A stretch of DNA of 40,095 bases from positions 1 to 40,095 of the forward strand of contig NZ_ML133597.1 of assembly GCF_003985125.1 (NCBI RefSeq), written 5' to 3'. This DNA comes from Rhizobium phaseoli. Lineage in GTDB: Bacteria > Pseudomonadota > Alphaproteobacteria > Rhizobiales > Rhizobiaceae. Shown here in pieces: positions 16,187 to 24,959 of the stretch (position 1 is the stretch's first letter; every line of letters starts with the position of its first letter). The notes under the pieces were generated by a model that did no database searches, was not told the DNA's origin, and worked only from the letters and a program-made list of their open reading frames with translations. The position numbers were made by a program, and so were the translations under genes.

Positions 16187-16458
16187 CGGCTGTGAATGAC
16201 CGGCAAAGCCGCCGGTTGCAAGCATTTTGTTCCGGGGCGGTTGATGCGGCGATTCCTGAGATGGCCAATTTAAGCAAATTTAAAGCCTGCCCGCATAGGT
16301 TCGTCGCGATTGCAGCGGTTCGCTCGAACCTCTCTGGGCGCCATGAAGGCGCAGGGCGTCATGACGCCGATCATGTTTCCTATTGAAAAGCCTTTGCGGT
16401 TGCGTGTTGCGCGCGACCGTCTCTCGCCGCGTCGACTGTCGTCAGGAGAAATTCACCG
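16187..16458. promoter_or_regulatory. Divergent region between tlyA and the chemotaxis receptor
   Basis: No gene is visible here. The clearest structure is a perfect 14-bp palindrome, GGCGTCATGACGCC (16355-16368), about 90 bases before the receptor start. A strong AGGAGA ribosome-binding site for the receptor lies at about 16443-16448. Confidence 0.4.
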
Positions 16459-18402
16459 ATGTCCGCTAAAAACATATCCTTGAACGGGAAGCTTGCGGCC
16501 ACGTTCGCAGCCCTCATCCTCATCTTCATGTCGGTCTCTGCCTTCGTCTATTCCAAGGCGACAGCGTCGGCGGCCGCGTCGGCCGAGCAGGAAAAATCGG
16601 AACTGCTCGTCAACCAGATCGACGATGCGCTGCAGGCGATGCTCGAGCAGGCGGTCAATCTGCGCGGCTTCATCCTCTTCCGTAGCGACAGCACCTATGG
16701 CGACGTCTTCGCCAATCGCGAGCGCATGCTGAAGGCGATCGCCGCCGCCAAGCAGACGGCCGCCGGCGAGCCGCAGCTGGCCGAGATGATCGACGGCATG
16801 CAGAAGGCCGCCGATCTCTATTTCCACGAGCTCGCCGAACCGCAGACCAAGGCGCGCAAGGAAACCGACATGCCGATCGAAGAGGTCGTCAAGATCGGCG
16901 TCAACGCCACCAAGGGCCAGCTCGACGGTTTCCGTCAGGCCTCCGCCAAGATCAAGGCCACCGCCCGCGAAAAGTCGGATGCGCTCGCCGCGATCCAGGC
17001 CGATGCCAACAGCGATCTGAAGACGACGCTGATTGCCGGCGGCATCGTCGCCTCGCTTGCCGCCGCCGTTCTTGCCTGGCTGATGTCGCGCACCATCGTC
17101 CGCCCGGTCGTCGGCATGACCGCGGCCATGGATCGCCTCGCCGGCGGCCAGAACGATATCGAGGTGCCGGCTGTCGAGCGCGGCGACGAAATCGGCCGCA
17201 TGGCCCAGTCCGTCCTGGTCTTCAAGCAGGCGGCGATCGAGAAGCTGCGCCTTGCCGGTGAGACCGACCGCATGCGCGGTGATGCCGAGCGCCAGCGCCA
17301 GGCAAGCGACGAGCAGAAGGCGCGCGAGGAAGGCGAGCTGCGTTATGCCGTCGACGCCTTGGCCGGCGGCCTTGCCGGCCTTGCTGTCGGCGATGTCGCC
17401 GCCCGCATCCAGACGCCGTTCGCGCCGCAATATGACAGCCTGCGCAACGACTTCAACAATGCCGTCGAAAAGCTGCAGGCGGCCCTTCAGTCGGTCGGCC
17501 ACAACGCCTCGGCAATCTATGCCGGCGCCGGCGAGATCCGCTCGGCCGCCGACGATCTTGCCCACCGCACCGAGCAGCAGGCCGCCGCCGTCGAACAGAC
17601 CGCCGCAGCACTCGAAGAGGTGACGACGACGGTGCGCGACAGCGCCAAGCGCGCCGAGGATGTCGGCAATCTCGTCGAGCGCACCCGCCTCGGCGCCGAA
17701 AAGTCCGGCGATGTCGTCCGCCGGGCCGTCTCCGCCATGCAGCAGATCGAGAAATCCTCCGGCGAAATCTCCAACATCATCGGCGTCATCGACGATATCG
17801 CCTTCCAGACCAACCTTTTGGCGCTGAACGCCGGCGTCGAGGCCGCCCGCGCCGGTGAGGCCGGCAAGGGTTTTGCCGTCGTCGCCCAGGAAGTGCGCGA
17901 GCTCGCCCAGCGCTCGGCCAAGGCGGCCAAGGAGATCAAGGATCTGATCACCACGTCAGGCACGCATGTGCAGACCGGCGTGTCGCTGGTCGGCGAGACC
18001 GGCAAGGCGCTGGAAGCCATCGTCGCCGAGGTGCAGGAGATCAACCGCAACGTCAACGCGATCGTCACCGCCACGCGCGAACAGTCGATCGGCCTGCAGG
18101 AGATCAACACCGCCGTCAACAACATGGATCAGGGCACGCAGCAGAATGCGGCGATGGTCGAGGAACAGACTGCGGCGAGCCACGCGCTCGCCCAGGAAGC
18201 AAGCGCGCTGGACGAGCTGCTGCGCCAGTTCAAGCTCGGCACCCAGCTTGCCGCTCCGGCCCAGAAGACCGCCGCCGCAACGCCAGCCTCCCGCCCGGTC
18301 GCCTCTCCGGCCCGCGCCCTTGCCAGCAAGGTCAGCAAGGCATTCGGCGGAAGACAGGCAACGGCAGCAGCTGCGGTGCAGGAAGACTGGACGGAGTTCT
18401 GA
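16459..18402 (+). CDS. Methyl-accepting chemotaxis protein
   Basis: A 647-residue transmembrane chemoreceptor. Membrane helix 1 is at about 11-30 (AATFAALILIFMSVSAFVY). A periplasmic, mostly helical sensor of about 155 residues follows, probably a four-helix-bundle type. Membrane helix 2 is at about 190-208 (TLIAGGIVASLAAAVLAWLM). A HAMP domain follows (RPVVGMTAAMDRLAGG), then a second HAMP-like segment (LAGGLAGLAVGDVAARI). The signalling domain carries the hairpin tip IDDIAFQTNLLALNAGVEAA. The C-terminus ends in DWTEF, close to the CheR/CheB-tethering pentapeptide NWETF, after a long Ala/Pro-rich linker. The ligand is unknown. Its start has AGGAGA. A hairpin with a T-run follows at 18434. 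It lies between dxs and tlyA on the opposite strand. Confidence 0.95.
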   Translation: MSAKNISLNGKLAATFAALILIFMSVSAFVYSKATASAAASAEQEKSELLVNQIDDALQAMLEQAVNLRGFILFRSDSTYGDVFANRERMLKAIAAAKQTAAGEPQLAEMIDGMQKAADLYFHELAEPQTKARKETDMPIEEVVKIGVNATKGQLDGFRQASAKIKATAREKSDALAAIQADANSDLKTTLIAGGIVASLAAAVLAWLMSRTIVRPVVGMTAAMDRLAGGQNDIEVPAVERGDEIGRMAQSVLVFKQAAIEKLRLAGETDRMRGDAERQRQASDEQKAREEGELRYAVDALAGGLAGLAVGDVAARIQTPFAPQYDSLRNDFNNAVEKLQAALQSVGHNASAIYAGAGEIRSAADDLAHRTEQQAAAVEQTAAALEEVTTTVRDSAKRAEDVGNLVERTRLGAEKSGDVVRRAVSAMQQIEKSSGEISNIIGVIDDIAFQTNLLALNAGVEAARAGEAGKGFAVVAQEVRELAQRSAKAAKEIKDLITTSGTHVQTGVSLVGETGKALEAIVAEVQEINRNVNAIVTATREQSIGLQEINTAVNNMDQGTQQNAAMVEEQTAASHALAQEASALDELLRQFKLGTQLAAPAQKTAAATPASRPVASPARALASKVSKAFGGRQATAAAAVQEDWTEF

Positions 18403-18433
18403 GAGGGCGCCCAGGATGGAATGTTAAGTGAAG

Positions 18434-18464
18434 AGGGCGGTGCAGAAATGCGCCGCCCTTTTTT
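18434..18464 (+). terminator. Intrinsic terminator of the chemotaxis receptor
   Basis: The stem AGGGCGG-CCGCCCT, with inner TGC-GCG pairing, is followed by a run of six Ts. It lies 31 bases after the receptor stop codon. Confidence 0.85.
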
Positions 18465-18541
18465 CGTTGGAGGGACCGCAGATAAACACGACAACCATAC
18501 AGCGATCCGCTGCGCCGACGACGCGTTTGGCTAGGACATCT

Positions 18542-18645
18542 CCTCACTCTCCGTCATCCTCGGCCTTGAGCCGAGATCCATGCCACCGGCACTGGTGGAT
18601 GCGGTGGATGCTCGGCTCAAGGCCGAGCATGACGGAGGATGGGGT
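18542..18645. repeat. Family A palindromic repeat (copy A4, intact)
   Basis: This intact copy shows the full layout: ACTCTCCGTCATCC, arm CTCGG, loop CCTTGAG, right arm CCGAG, then a spacer and a second hairpin, GCTCGGCTCAAGGCCGAGC, and CATGACGGAGGATGGGG. It serves as a reference for the two half copies that carry insertion sequences. Confidence 0.85.
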
Positions 18646-18702
18646 CGCTGCTGGAGCAATTACCGCTATGGGCGTGCAGGAGATGCGCCGGCTTTTTATT
18701 GG

Positions 18703-18845
18703 GGGCGTGCCGTGCGGCCCCCTCATCCGCCTGCCGGCACCTTCTCCCCGAGGGGAGAAGAGGGATTCGAGACGTTGCGGCATATCTCTTCTCCCCTCGG
18801 GGAGAAGGTGCCGGCAGGCGGATGAGGGGGCCACACGGCACGCCC
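18703..18845. repeat. Family B (RIME-like) repeat forming a 60-bp-arm inverted repeat
   Basis: Arms at 18703-18762 and 18786-18845 are complementary over almost all of 60 bases, separated by 23 bases. Each arm contains its own palindrome, CTTCTCCCC-GAGGGGAGAAG. The motif CCTCATCCGCCTGCCGGCAC is shared with 38396-38440 and resembles the RIME elements of rhizobia. It lies 13 bases after the dxs stop, between convergent genes, where it could terminate transcription from both sides. Confidence 0.85.
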
Positions 18846-18858
18846 TCAAGCAATTCAC

Positions 18859-20775
18859 CTAGCCAGCAACCCCAACCGCAACCCCGCGGCCCAGCGCCCG
18901 GAACACGGTCGAAACAATTCCGGCCCGATCAAGCCCGGCATGGGCGTTCATCGCTTCCGGCTTGGCCTGCTCCATCCAGATATCGGGCATGACAAGCGAG
19001 CGGATCTTCAGGCCGTTGTCGAGCAGACCTTCGCTCGAGAGATATTGCATCACCTGGCTGCCGAAGCCGCCGACCGAGCCTTCCTCGACGGTGATCAGCA
19101 TCTCGTGGTGGCGGGCGAGTTGGCGGATGAGGTCGTGATCGAGCGGCTTGGCGAAGCGCGCATCGGCGACTGTCGTCGACAGGCCGGCGGCCTCGAGATC
19201 TTCGGCGGCAAGCAGACAGTCGGCAAGCCGGGTGCCGAAGGAAAGCAGGGCCACCTTGGCGCCTTCCTTGACGATGCGGCCCTTGCCGATCTGCAGGATT
19301 TCGCCGCGTGCAGGCATGTCGACACCGACGCCTTCGCCGCGCGGATAACGGAACGAGATCGGCCCGGCGTCATAGGCGACGGCCGTGCGCACCATATGCT
19401 TGAGTTCGGCCTCGTCGGCCGCCGCCATCACCACGAAGCCGGGCAGGGTAGCGAGGAAGGCGGTGTCGAAGGAGCCGGCATGGGTCGGGCCGTCGGCGCC
19501 GACGAAGCCGGCGCGGTCGATCGGAAAACGCACCGGCAGCCCCTGGATCGCCACGTCGTGCACCACCTGATCATAGGCGCGCTGCAGGAAGGTGGAGTAG
19601 AGCGCCGCAAACGGCTTGTAGCCTTCGGCCGCAAGGCCGGCGGCGAAGGTCACGGCATGCTGTTCGGCAATACCGACGTCGAAGCAGCGTGACGGAAAGG
19701 CTTCGGCGAGCTTGTCGAGGCCGGTCCCGTTCGGCATGGCGGCGGTGATGCCGACGATCTTGTCGTCCAGGGCGGCCTCCTGCACCAGCGCCTCGGCAAA
19801 CACGCTGGTATAGCTCGGCGCATTCGGCTTCACCCGCGCCTGGGCGCCGGTGATGACGTCGAACTTGTTGACGCCGTGGTATTTGTCGGCGGCGGCTTCG
19901 GCCGGCGGATAGCCCTTGCCCTTCTGGGTGACGACGTGGATCAGCACCGGGCCGCGCGCATTGTCGCGCACATTGCGCAGCACCGGCAGCAGATGGTCGA
20001 AGGAATGCCCGTCGATCGGCCCGATGTGATAGAAGCCCATCTCCTCGAACATGGTGCCGCCGGTGACGTAGCCGCGGGCATGTTCGACGGCGCGGGTGAT
20101 GGCGCGATCGATGTTCTTGCCGAGATAGGCCGTCAGCTTCTTGCCGAAGTCGCGGAAGCCCATGTAGGTGCGCCCCGAGGCAAGCCGGGCGAGATAGGCG
20201 CTCATCGCCCCGGTCGGCGGCGCGATCGACATGTCGTTGTCGTTGAGGATGACGATCAGGCGGGCATCGAGCGCGCCGGCATTGTTCAGCGCCTCATAGG
20301 CCATGCCGGCCGACATCGCGCCGTCGCCGATGACGGCGATGACGCGCCGGTCGTTCTTGTCGAGATCGGCGGCGATCGCCATGCCGAGGCCGGCCGAGAT
20401 CGAGGTCGAGGAATGCGCCGCCCCGAACGGATCATATTCGCTTTCCGCCCGGCGGGTAAAGCCGGACAACCCGTCTTCCTGGCGCAAGGTCCGGATGCGG
20501 TCGCGCCGGCCGGTCAGAATCTTGTGCGGATAACATTGATGGCCGACATCGAAGATCAGCCGGTCGTCAGGCGTGTCGAAGACGCTGTGGATGGCGATCG
20601 TCAGCTCGACCACGCCGAGACCGGCGCCGAGATGGCCGCCGGTACGCGACACCGCATCGATCATTTCGTCGCGGACCTCGCGGGCGAGCTGCGGCAGGTC
20701 GCGATCCTCGAGCTTGCGCAGGTCGGCGGGGTAGATGACCTGGTCGAGCAGAGGGGTCTTCGGCGGATGTGTCAC
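18859..20775 (-). CDS. dxs: 1-deoxy-D-xylulose-5-phosphate synthase
   Basis: A thiamine-diphosphate enzyme that condenses pyruvate with glyceraldehyde-3-phosphate, the first step of the MEP isoprenoid pathway. Length is 638 residues, normal for the family. Visible motifs are GGHLGAGLGVVELT, IFDVGHQCYPHKILTGR, GAAHSSTSISAGLGMA, the thiamine motif GDGAMSAGMAYEALNNAG, FEEMGFYHIGPIDGHS, IDRAGFVGADGPTH and SFRYPRGEGVG. The start is a GTG (GTGACACATCCG) with a weak AAAGAG upstream. The sequence agrees with Rhizobium etli/leguminosarum DXS as I remember it. In relatives dxs commonly lies with xseB upstream and tlyA downstream. All three are on the same strand here but are interrupted by other genes. 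Confidence 0.96.
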   Translation of the reverse strand: MTHPPKTPLLDQVIYPADLRKLEDRDLPQLAREVRDEMIDAVSRTGGHLGAGLGVVELTIAIHSVFDTPDDRLIFDVGHQCYPHKILTGRRDRIRTLRQEDGLSGFTRRAESEYDPFGAAHSSTSISAGLGMAIAADLDKNDRRVIAVIGDGAMSAGMAYEALNNAGALDARLIVILNDNDMSIAPPTGAMSAYLARLASGRTYMGFRDFGKKLTAYLGKNIDRAITRAVEHARGYVTGGTMFEEMGFYHIGPIDGHSFDHLLPVLRNVRDNARGPVLIHVVTQKGKGYPPAEAAADKYHGVNKFDVITGAQARVKPNAPSYTSVFAEALVQEAALDDKIVGITAAMPNGTGLDKLAEAFPSRCFDVGIAEQHAVTFAAGLAAEGYKPFAALYSTFLQRAYDQVVHDVAIQGLPVRFPIDRAGFVGADGPTHAGSFDTAFLATLPGFVVMAAADEAELKHMVRTAVAYDAGPISFRYPRGEGVGVDMPARGEILQIGKGRIVKEGAKVALLSFGTRLADCLLAAEDLEAAGLSTTVADARFAKPLDHDLIRQLARHHEMLITVEEGSVGGFGSQVMQYLSSEGLLDNGLKIRSLVMPDIWMEQAKPEAMNAHAGLDRAGIVSTVFRALGRGVAVGVAG

Positions 20776-20872
20776 GGGCGGGCGCTCTTTCTTACTTTTC
20801 CTTGTACCGCTTTATTCGATTAGAACGAGGCAAAACAAGTGATTTCAGGAACCGAAGGTTTTCACCTTAGAG

Positions 20873-20946
20873 CATGGCGGAAAAATGTGTGAGCGGTTTC
20901 GGGAGATATCACATTCTATTTCCGTGAGTTGCATTCGCCTGATCTT
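20873..20946. repeat. Diverged family C-like repeat (copy C4)
   Basis: TTAGAGCATGGCGGAAAAATG followed by TGAGCGGTTTCGG parallels the TAGAGCATGTCGCGCAAAAG and GCAGCGGTTTTGCGG part of the family C copy at 30826, with many substitutions and a different right end. It fills part of the 288-base gap between dxs and the divergent PLD-like gene. Confidence 0.4.
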
Positions 20947-21063
20947 GGCCCGGCGCCGACCTTATTCTTCGCGCCGCCGGTCGAACGTGCCAAGTGCGGC
21001 GAGCGGCTTGAATATGACACGGAATGGTAGCAATGTTGCCGTGCTGACTGGGGGGATCAGGTC

Positions 21064-23040
21064 ATGGGAACGATTGTTGCAGCGCATGCCTATGTGAACA
21101 ACGAGGTCGCCTATGTGGCCTGGGATATCGACGCCAAGATCGACGGATGCCTCGGCTTCGAAGTCGTCCGCGTCTATCTCGACGAGCAGGGAAACGTGGC
21201 GAAAAAGTCCGATGGCAGCGAGGATCGGGTGACCTGCGCCGCCTGGGTCGCCTTCAAGGGCCAGCGCAATCCGCACTGGCTGCCGCAGACGACGTCGCTC
21301 TGGCCGGTGCAGAAGCTTTCCTGGCGCGACCTGACGCTGCGCAAGCGGCGCAACGAAATGAGACGGCGGCCGGACGAGGTCCGGGTGCGTTACGAAATCC
21401 GCCCGCTCGGCGACCTGAAGCCGGGCATGCAGGCCGCCCCGGATCCGACGCCTGCGCTCGTCGAGATCAACAAGCGGGACGATAAAGGCCGGCCGATCAA
21501 GAAGGCCGACAACACCTACGAGAAGATTGCGGTCAAGGCCTATGAAGGCCCGCCGCGGCCGCTCGGTTATCTCGGGCCGGCCGTCGTCACCAACCCGGTC
21601 CAAGTGACGCGCAAGCGCGGCCAGTTCGAATCGACCTTCACCAACGGCATTCTCGCCGCCCAGTGGCTGCGCAACGTCCTGCTGGAAGACGGTGTGAAGC
21701 AGCCGAACGAGCTGATCGACATGATCTCCAATCCGGCGAACGGCATTCGCAAATATCTGGCCGGCGATGTCATTCCAATGCTGAGGGAATTCATGAACGC
21801 GCCCGGCCGCTTCCTGGTCGCCCTCTACGAGCTCGAGGACAAGGAACTGCTCGAGCTGCTGCTCGCCAACAAGGACAGGTTACGCATCATCCTCGCCAAT
21901 ACCGGCAAGGTCGGCGACGATTGGGATGTGCGCAATCACGAGGCGCGCCAGGCGCTGATTGCGGCCGGCGCCGACATTCACCACCGGATGTTCAACAATT
22001 CGAGCCAGATCGGTCATAACAAATTCGTCGTGCATATCGCGCCCGATGGCGTGCGCAGCGTGTTCACCGGCAGCACCAACTGGACGGCCACGGGGCTTGC
22101 CGGCCAGTCCAACAACGCCTTGATCGTCCGCAACGATGCGGTTGCCGCGGCCTATGTCGCCTATTGGGAGCGGATGCTGGAAGACAATGCGACGCTGGAA
22201 GCGCCCGTCGAATTCGATGACGGCATGCCCGACAACCAGCAGAGCAAGGAATTCCGCGGTTCGAATGAGACGCCTTCTGTCGTCCCGACCGGCAACGGCG
22301 CGTCGCTCGAAGCGTGGTTCTCGCCGAACATGCAAAGCCGCAGAAAGGGCAAGGCAACGCCGCCCGACCTACGCGAAGTCTACCGGCTGATGCGCCGGGC
22401 CGAGCACGCGGTGCTGTTTCTGGCCTTCTATCCCGGTCAGTCGGGCAGGGATTGCATCGTCGGCGAGGCGATCGACATCGGCCTCAAGGATCAGAAGCTG
22501 ATCATCACCGGCGCCGTTTCAAGCCCGCAGGCCATGCCCAATTACGTCGCCAGCAAGAAGAACGATCCTGACGATGAGGACGACGATGCCGAGGCCGTGT
22601 CGCCGCACACCTTCGACGAGGCCAATGTCTCCGTCGTCCGGGCGTCGCGCATCGATGACCGCCAGCTGCTGGCGGATTTCGGCGCCGAGGAGCTGACGGC
22701 CAAGAAGGTCGGCGCCATCATCCACGACAAGGTGCTGGTGATCGATCCCCTGTCGGATGACTGCGTCGTCGTTCTCGGCAGCCACAATCTCGGCTTCAAG
22801 GCCTCCTACGCCAATGACGAGAACATGCTGATCGTCAAAGGCGACCGGGCGCTGGCCGAGGCCTATGCCGTCCACATCCTCGATGTCTACGATCACTATC
22901 GCTTCCGCGCCGTCGAGGCGGAATTGAAGCGCCAGGGCAAGAAGGGCTGGTCAGGCTTTCTCAACGTCGATGACAGCTGGCAGGACGGCTATGTCAACCG
23001 AACGAAAGGTGCGCTGACGCGCTATTTCGCGGCGGGCTGA
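21064..23040 (+). CDS. Phospholipase D-like (HKD) protein with a novel-looking N-terminal region
   Basis: A 658-residue protein with two phospholipase D repeats, so a phosphodiesterase or nuclease using a phosphohistidine intermediate is expected. Motif 1 is H318-N-K320 (HNKFVVHIAPDG) followed by GSTNW. The aspartate normally four residues after the lysine step is displaced by three residues. Motif 2, H554-D-K556-x4-D561 (HDKVLVID), is canonical and followed by GSHNLGFKAS. The first 200 residues match no domain I know and contain a TxKRxQFES-like conserved stretch before LAAQWLRNVLLEDG. An acidic low-complexity loop (NDPDDEDDDAEAV) lies near residue 505. No signal peptide or membrane segment is visible. 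The start has GGGGGATCAGG upstream. It stands alone between dxs and the pirin gene on the other strand. Confidence 0.85.
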   Translation: MGTIVAAHAYVNNEVAYVAWDIDAKIDGCLGFEVVRVYLDEQGNVAKKSDGSEDRVTCAAWVAFKGQRNPHWLPQTTSLWPVQKLSWRDLTLRKRRNEMRRRPDEVRVRYEIRPLGDLKPGMQAAPDPTPALVEINKRDDKGRPIKKADNTYEKIAVKAYEGPPRPLGYLGPAVVTNPVQVTRKRGQFESTFTNGILAAQWLRNVLLEDGVKQPNELIDMISNPANGIRKYLAGDVIPMLREFMNAPGRFLVALYELEDKELLELLLANKDRLRIILANTGKVGDDWDVRNHEARQALIAAGADIHHRMFNNSSQIGHNKFVVHIAPDGVRSVFTGSTNWTATGLAGQSNNALIVRNDAVAAAYVAYWERMLEDNATLEAPVEFDDGMPDNQQSKEFRGSNETPSVVPTGNGASLEAWFSPNMQSRRKGKATPPDLREVYRLMRRAEHAVLFLAFYPGQSGRDCIVGEAIDIGLKDQKLIITGAVSSPQAMPNYVASKKNDPDDEDDDAEAVSPHTFDEANVSVVRASRIDDRQLLADFGAEELTAKKVGAIIHDKVLVIDPLSDDCVVVLGSHNLGFKASYANDENMLIVKGDRALAEAYAVHILDVYDHYRFRAVEAELKRQGKKGWSGFLNVDDSWQDGYVNRTKGALTRYFAAG

Positions 23041-23102
23041 ATTCCGCCGCAGATCGAGCGCCGCGCAGGGAAATCGCTCCGCGACGCATATCGCCATTAT
23101 CA

Positions 23103-24026
23103 TCAGCCTTCCGGCAACGGCACGAACTCCTCCTCGTCGCCGGGAACGATGTCGAAGCGGCCGGTGCGCCATTCCTCCTTGGCCTTTTCGATCCGTTCCT
23201 TCGAGGAAGAGACGAAATTCCACCAGATGTAGCGTTTCGAGTTCAGCGCCGCGCCGCCGAAGAGCATCAGGTGACAGCCGTCAGTGCCGGCTTCCAGCGT
23301 AATCGCATCGCCCGGCCGGAAGACCAGCAGCTGATCGGCGGCGAAACGGTCGCCCGATATGACGACTTCGCCCGAAAGCACGTAGACGGCGCGCTCCTCA
23401 TGGCCGGCGCCGAAGGGAAAGCGCACGCCGGGCTGCAGGTTGAGATCGACATAGAGCGTGTCGGAGAAGGTGCCGACCGGCGATGTCATGCCTTCGAACG
23501 AGCCGATGACGACACGTCCGCGCACGCCGGATGTTTCGATCAGCGGCATCTCGGTCTTTTCCGTATGGGCAAAGGAGGGATCGATCTCCTCCTTGTCGTC
23601 GGGCAGCGCCAGCCAGGTCTGCAGCCCCGACATCAGCAGCGGGTGGCCGCGTAGATTCTCCGGCGTGCGCTCGGAATGCACGATGCCGCGGCCGGCCGTC
23701 ATCAGGTTGATATCGCCGGGACGGATGACCTTTTCGGTGCCGAGGCTGTCGCGATGGCGGATCTCGCCGTCGAAGAGATAGGTGACGGTCGACAGCCCGA
23801 TATGCGGATGCGGCTTGACGTCGAGCGCCTCGTTCGGCTTCAGGATCGCCGGCCCCATGCGGTCGAAGAAGATGAACGGCCCGACCAGCCGCCGCTGCCT
23901 TGTCGGCAGGGCGCGCCGCACCTGGAAGCCGCCGATATCGCTGGTGCGCGGAATGATCAGGTTCTCGATCCCGTCACAGGCAAAAGCATCGCCGGGCAGG
24001 GGGTCTTTACCGGGAAAGAAGGACAT
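23103..24026 (-). CDS. Pirin-family protein
   Basis: A 307-residue bicupin of the pirin family. The N-terminal cupin carries the metal ligands H73 and H75 (KPHPHIGLSTVTYL), H117 and E119 (GIVHSER). The family motifs FIFFDRMGP and DGEIRHRDSLG are present. The C-terminal cupin ends in GKxR-like ALNSKRYIWWNFVSSSKERI. Bacterial pirins include quercetin dioxygenases (YhhW) and redox or stress modulators, and the role here is open. A GGAG lies seven bases before the ATG. It converges on the PLD-like gene and lies 78 bases downstream of a short-chain dehydrogenase in the same direction. Confidence 0.93.
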   Translation of the reverse strand: MSFFPGKDPLPGDAFACDGIENLIIPRTSDIGGFQVRRALPTRQRRLVGPFIFFDRMGPAILKPNEALDVKPHPHIGLSTVTYLFDGEIRHRDSLGTEKVIRPGDINLMTAGRGIVHSERTPENLRGHPLLMSGLQTWLALPDDKEEIDPSFAHTEKTEMPLIETSGVRGRVVIGSFEGMTSPVGTFSDTLYVDLNLQPGVRFPFGAGHEERAVYVLSGEVVISGDRFAADQLLVFRPGDAITLEAGTDGCHLMLFGGAALNSKRYIWWNFVSSSKERIEKAKEEWRTGRFDIVPGDEEEFVPLPEG

Positions 24027-24104
24027 GACGGGTCTCCGCTTGTAAGGACGTCGGCCATAGATAGAGCCTCACACCTCGCGCGTCCAATCGAGATGGGCTT
24101 GCGC

Positions 24105-24872
24105 TCAGATCGCGGTGAAGCCGTTGTCGACGAAAAGGTGGGCGCCATTGACGAAGCTCGACTCGTCGCTGGCGAGATAAAGGGCGGCCCGCGCCACATC
24201 CTCGGGCTCGCCGATCCGCCCCTGCTGCGCGGCGATGGCGGCATCCGAAACATCGACGCCGAGCGCCTGCAGGTCGGCCACCTCGCGCAGGCCGTGCGGC
24301 GTGCGGATGAAGCCGGGGCAGACGGCGTTGCAGCGGATGTTGCGGTCGCGGAATTCCACTGCAATTGCCCGGGCAAACATGTGCACGGCGCCCTTGGTGG
24401 TGTCGTAAAGCACTTCCATCGGCGTGGCGGCGACCGCCGAGATCGACGAGGTGCAGACGATCGAGCCGCCGCCGGCGGCAATCATCTTCGGCAACACCGC
24501 CTTGGTCATCAGGAACATCGAGCGCACATTGACGGCATGCAGCCAGTCCCATTCCTGAAGCGTCGTTTCCAGGAAGGGTTTGATGACGATCGTGCCGGCA
24601 TGGTTGAAGAGCACGGTGACCGCGCCGTAGCGTTCCTCGACGCCGGCAACGGCGGCATTGACAGCGGCTTCATCCGAGACATCGGCCGTCCAGCAATCGG
24701 CCTCGCCGCCGGCATCACGGATCGCCTTGACGGTTTCGGCAGCCGCCTGGCCGTTGCGGTCGATGATCGCGACACGCGCGCCTTCAGCCGCAAACAGCTT
24801 CGAGGCAGCACCGCCCATGCCGGTCGCGCCGCCAGAGATGATGGCGACCTTGCCCTTCAATCTATCCGTCAT
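24105..24872 (-). CDS. Short-chain dehydrogenase/reductase
   Basis: A 255-residue classical short-chain dehydrogenase. The cofactor motif is GGATGMGG (14-21), with D38 after the second strand (VAIIDRN), which favours NAD(H). NHAG is at 90-93, the catalytic serines at 142-143, and Y156-x3-K160 (YDTTK). The C-terminus IGEPEDVARAALYLASDES and VNGAHLFVDNGF is typical of the FabG-like group, and the protein probably forms a tetramer. The substrate is unknown. GAGGGGAC lies eight bases before the ATG. It sits 87 bases after xseB in the same direction, so it may be cotranscribed with the deacetylase-xseB pair. Confidence 0.92.
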   Translation of the reverse strand: MTDRLKGKVAIISGGATGMGGAASKLFAAEGARVAIIDRNGQAAAETVKAIRDAGGEADCWTADVSDEAAVNAAVAGVEERYGAVTVLFNHAGTIVIKPFLETTLQEWDWLHAVNVRSMFLMTKAVLPKMIAAGGGSIVCTSSISAVAATPMEVLYDTTKGAVHMFARAIAVEFRDRNIRCNAVCPGFIRTPHGLREVADLQALGVDVSDAAIAAQQGRIGEPEDVARAALYLASDESSFVNGAHLFVDNGFTAI

Positions 24873-24959
24873 TTGTCTGTCCCCTCATGGTTCTGGAGGG
24901 GATCATAGATCGGCCGCCAGCCGATCGCCAAGCGCCTTCGAAAGGCTGCTTCGATCCGC

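Noticed and set aside
18541..18850. Possible CRISPR or tandem repeat array
   Set aside because: The repeated words belong to two different palindromic elements with no regular spacer length and no cas genes nearby.
24105..24872. Assigning the second short-chain dehydrogenase to FabG (3-oxoacyl-ACP reductase)
   Set aside because: An acidic residue after the second strand points to NAD(H), and the gene is not in a fatty-acid cluster, so only the general family can be supported.
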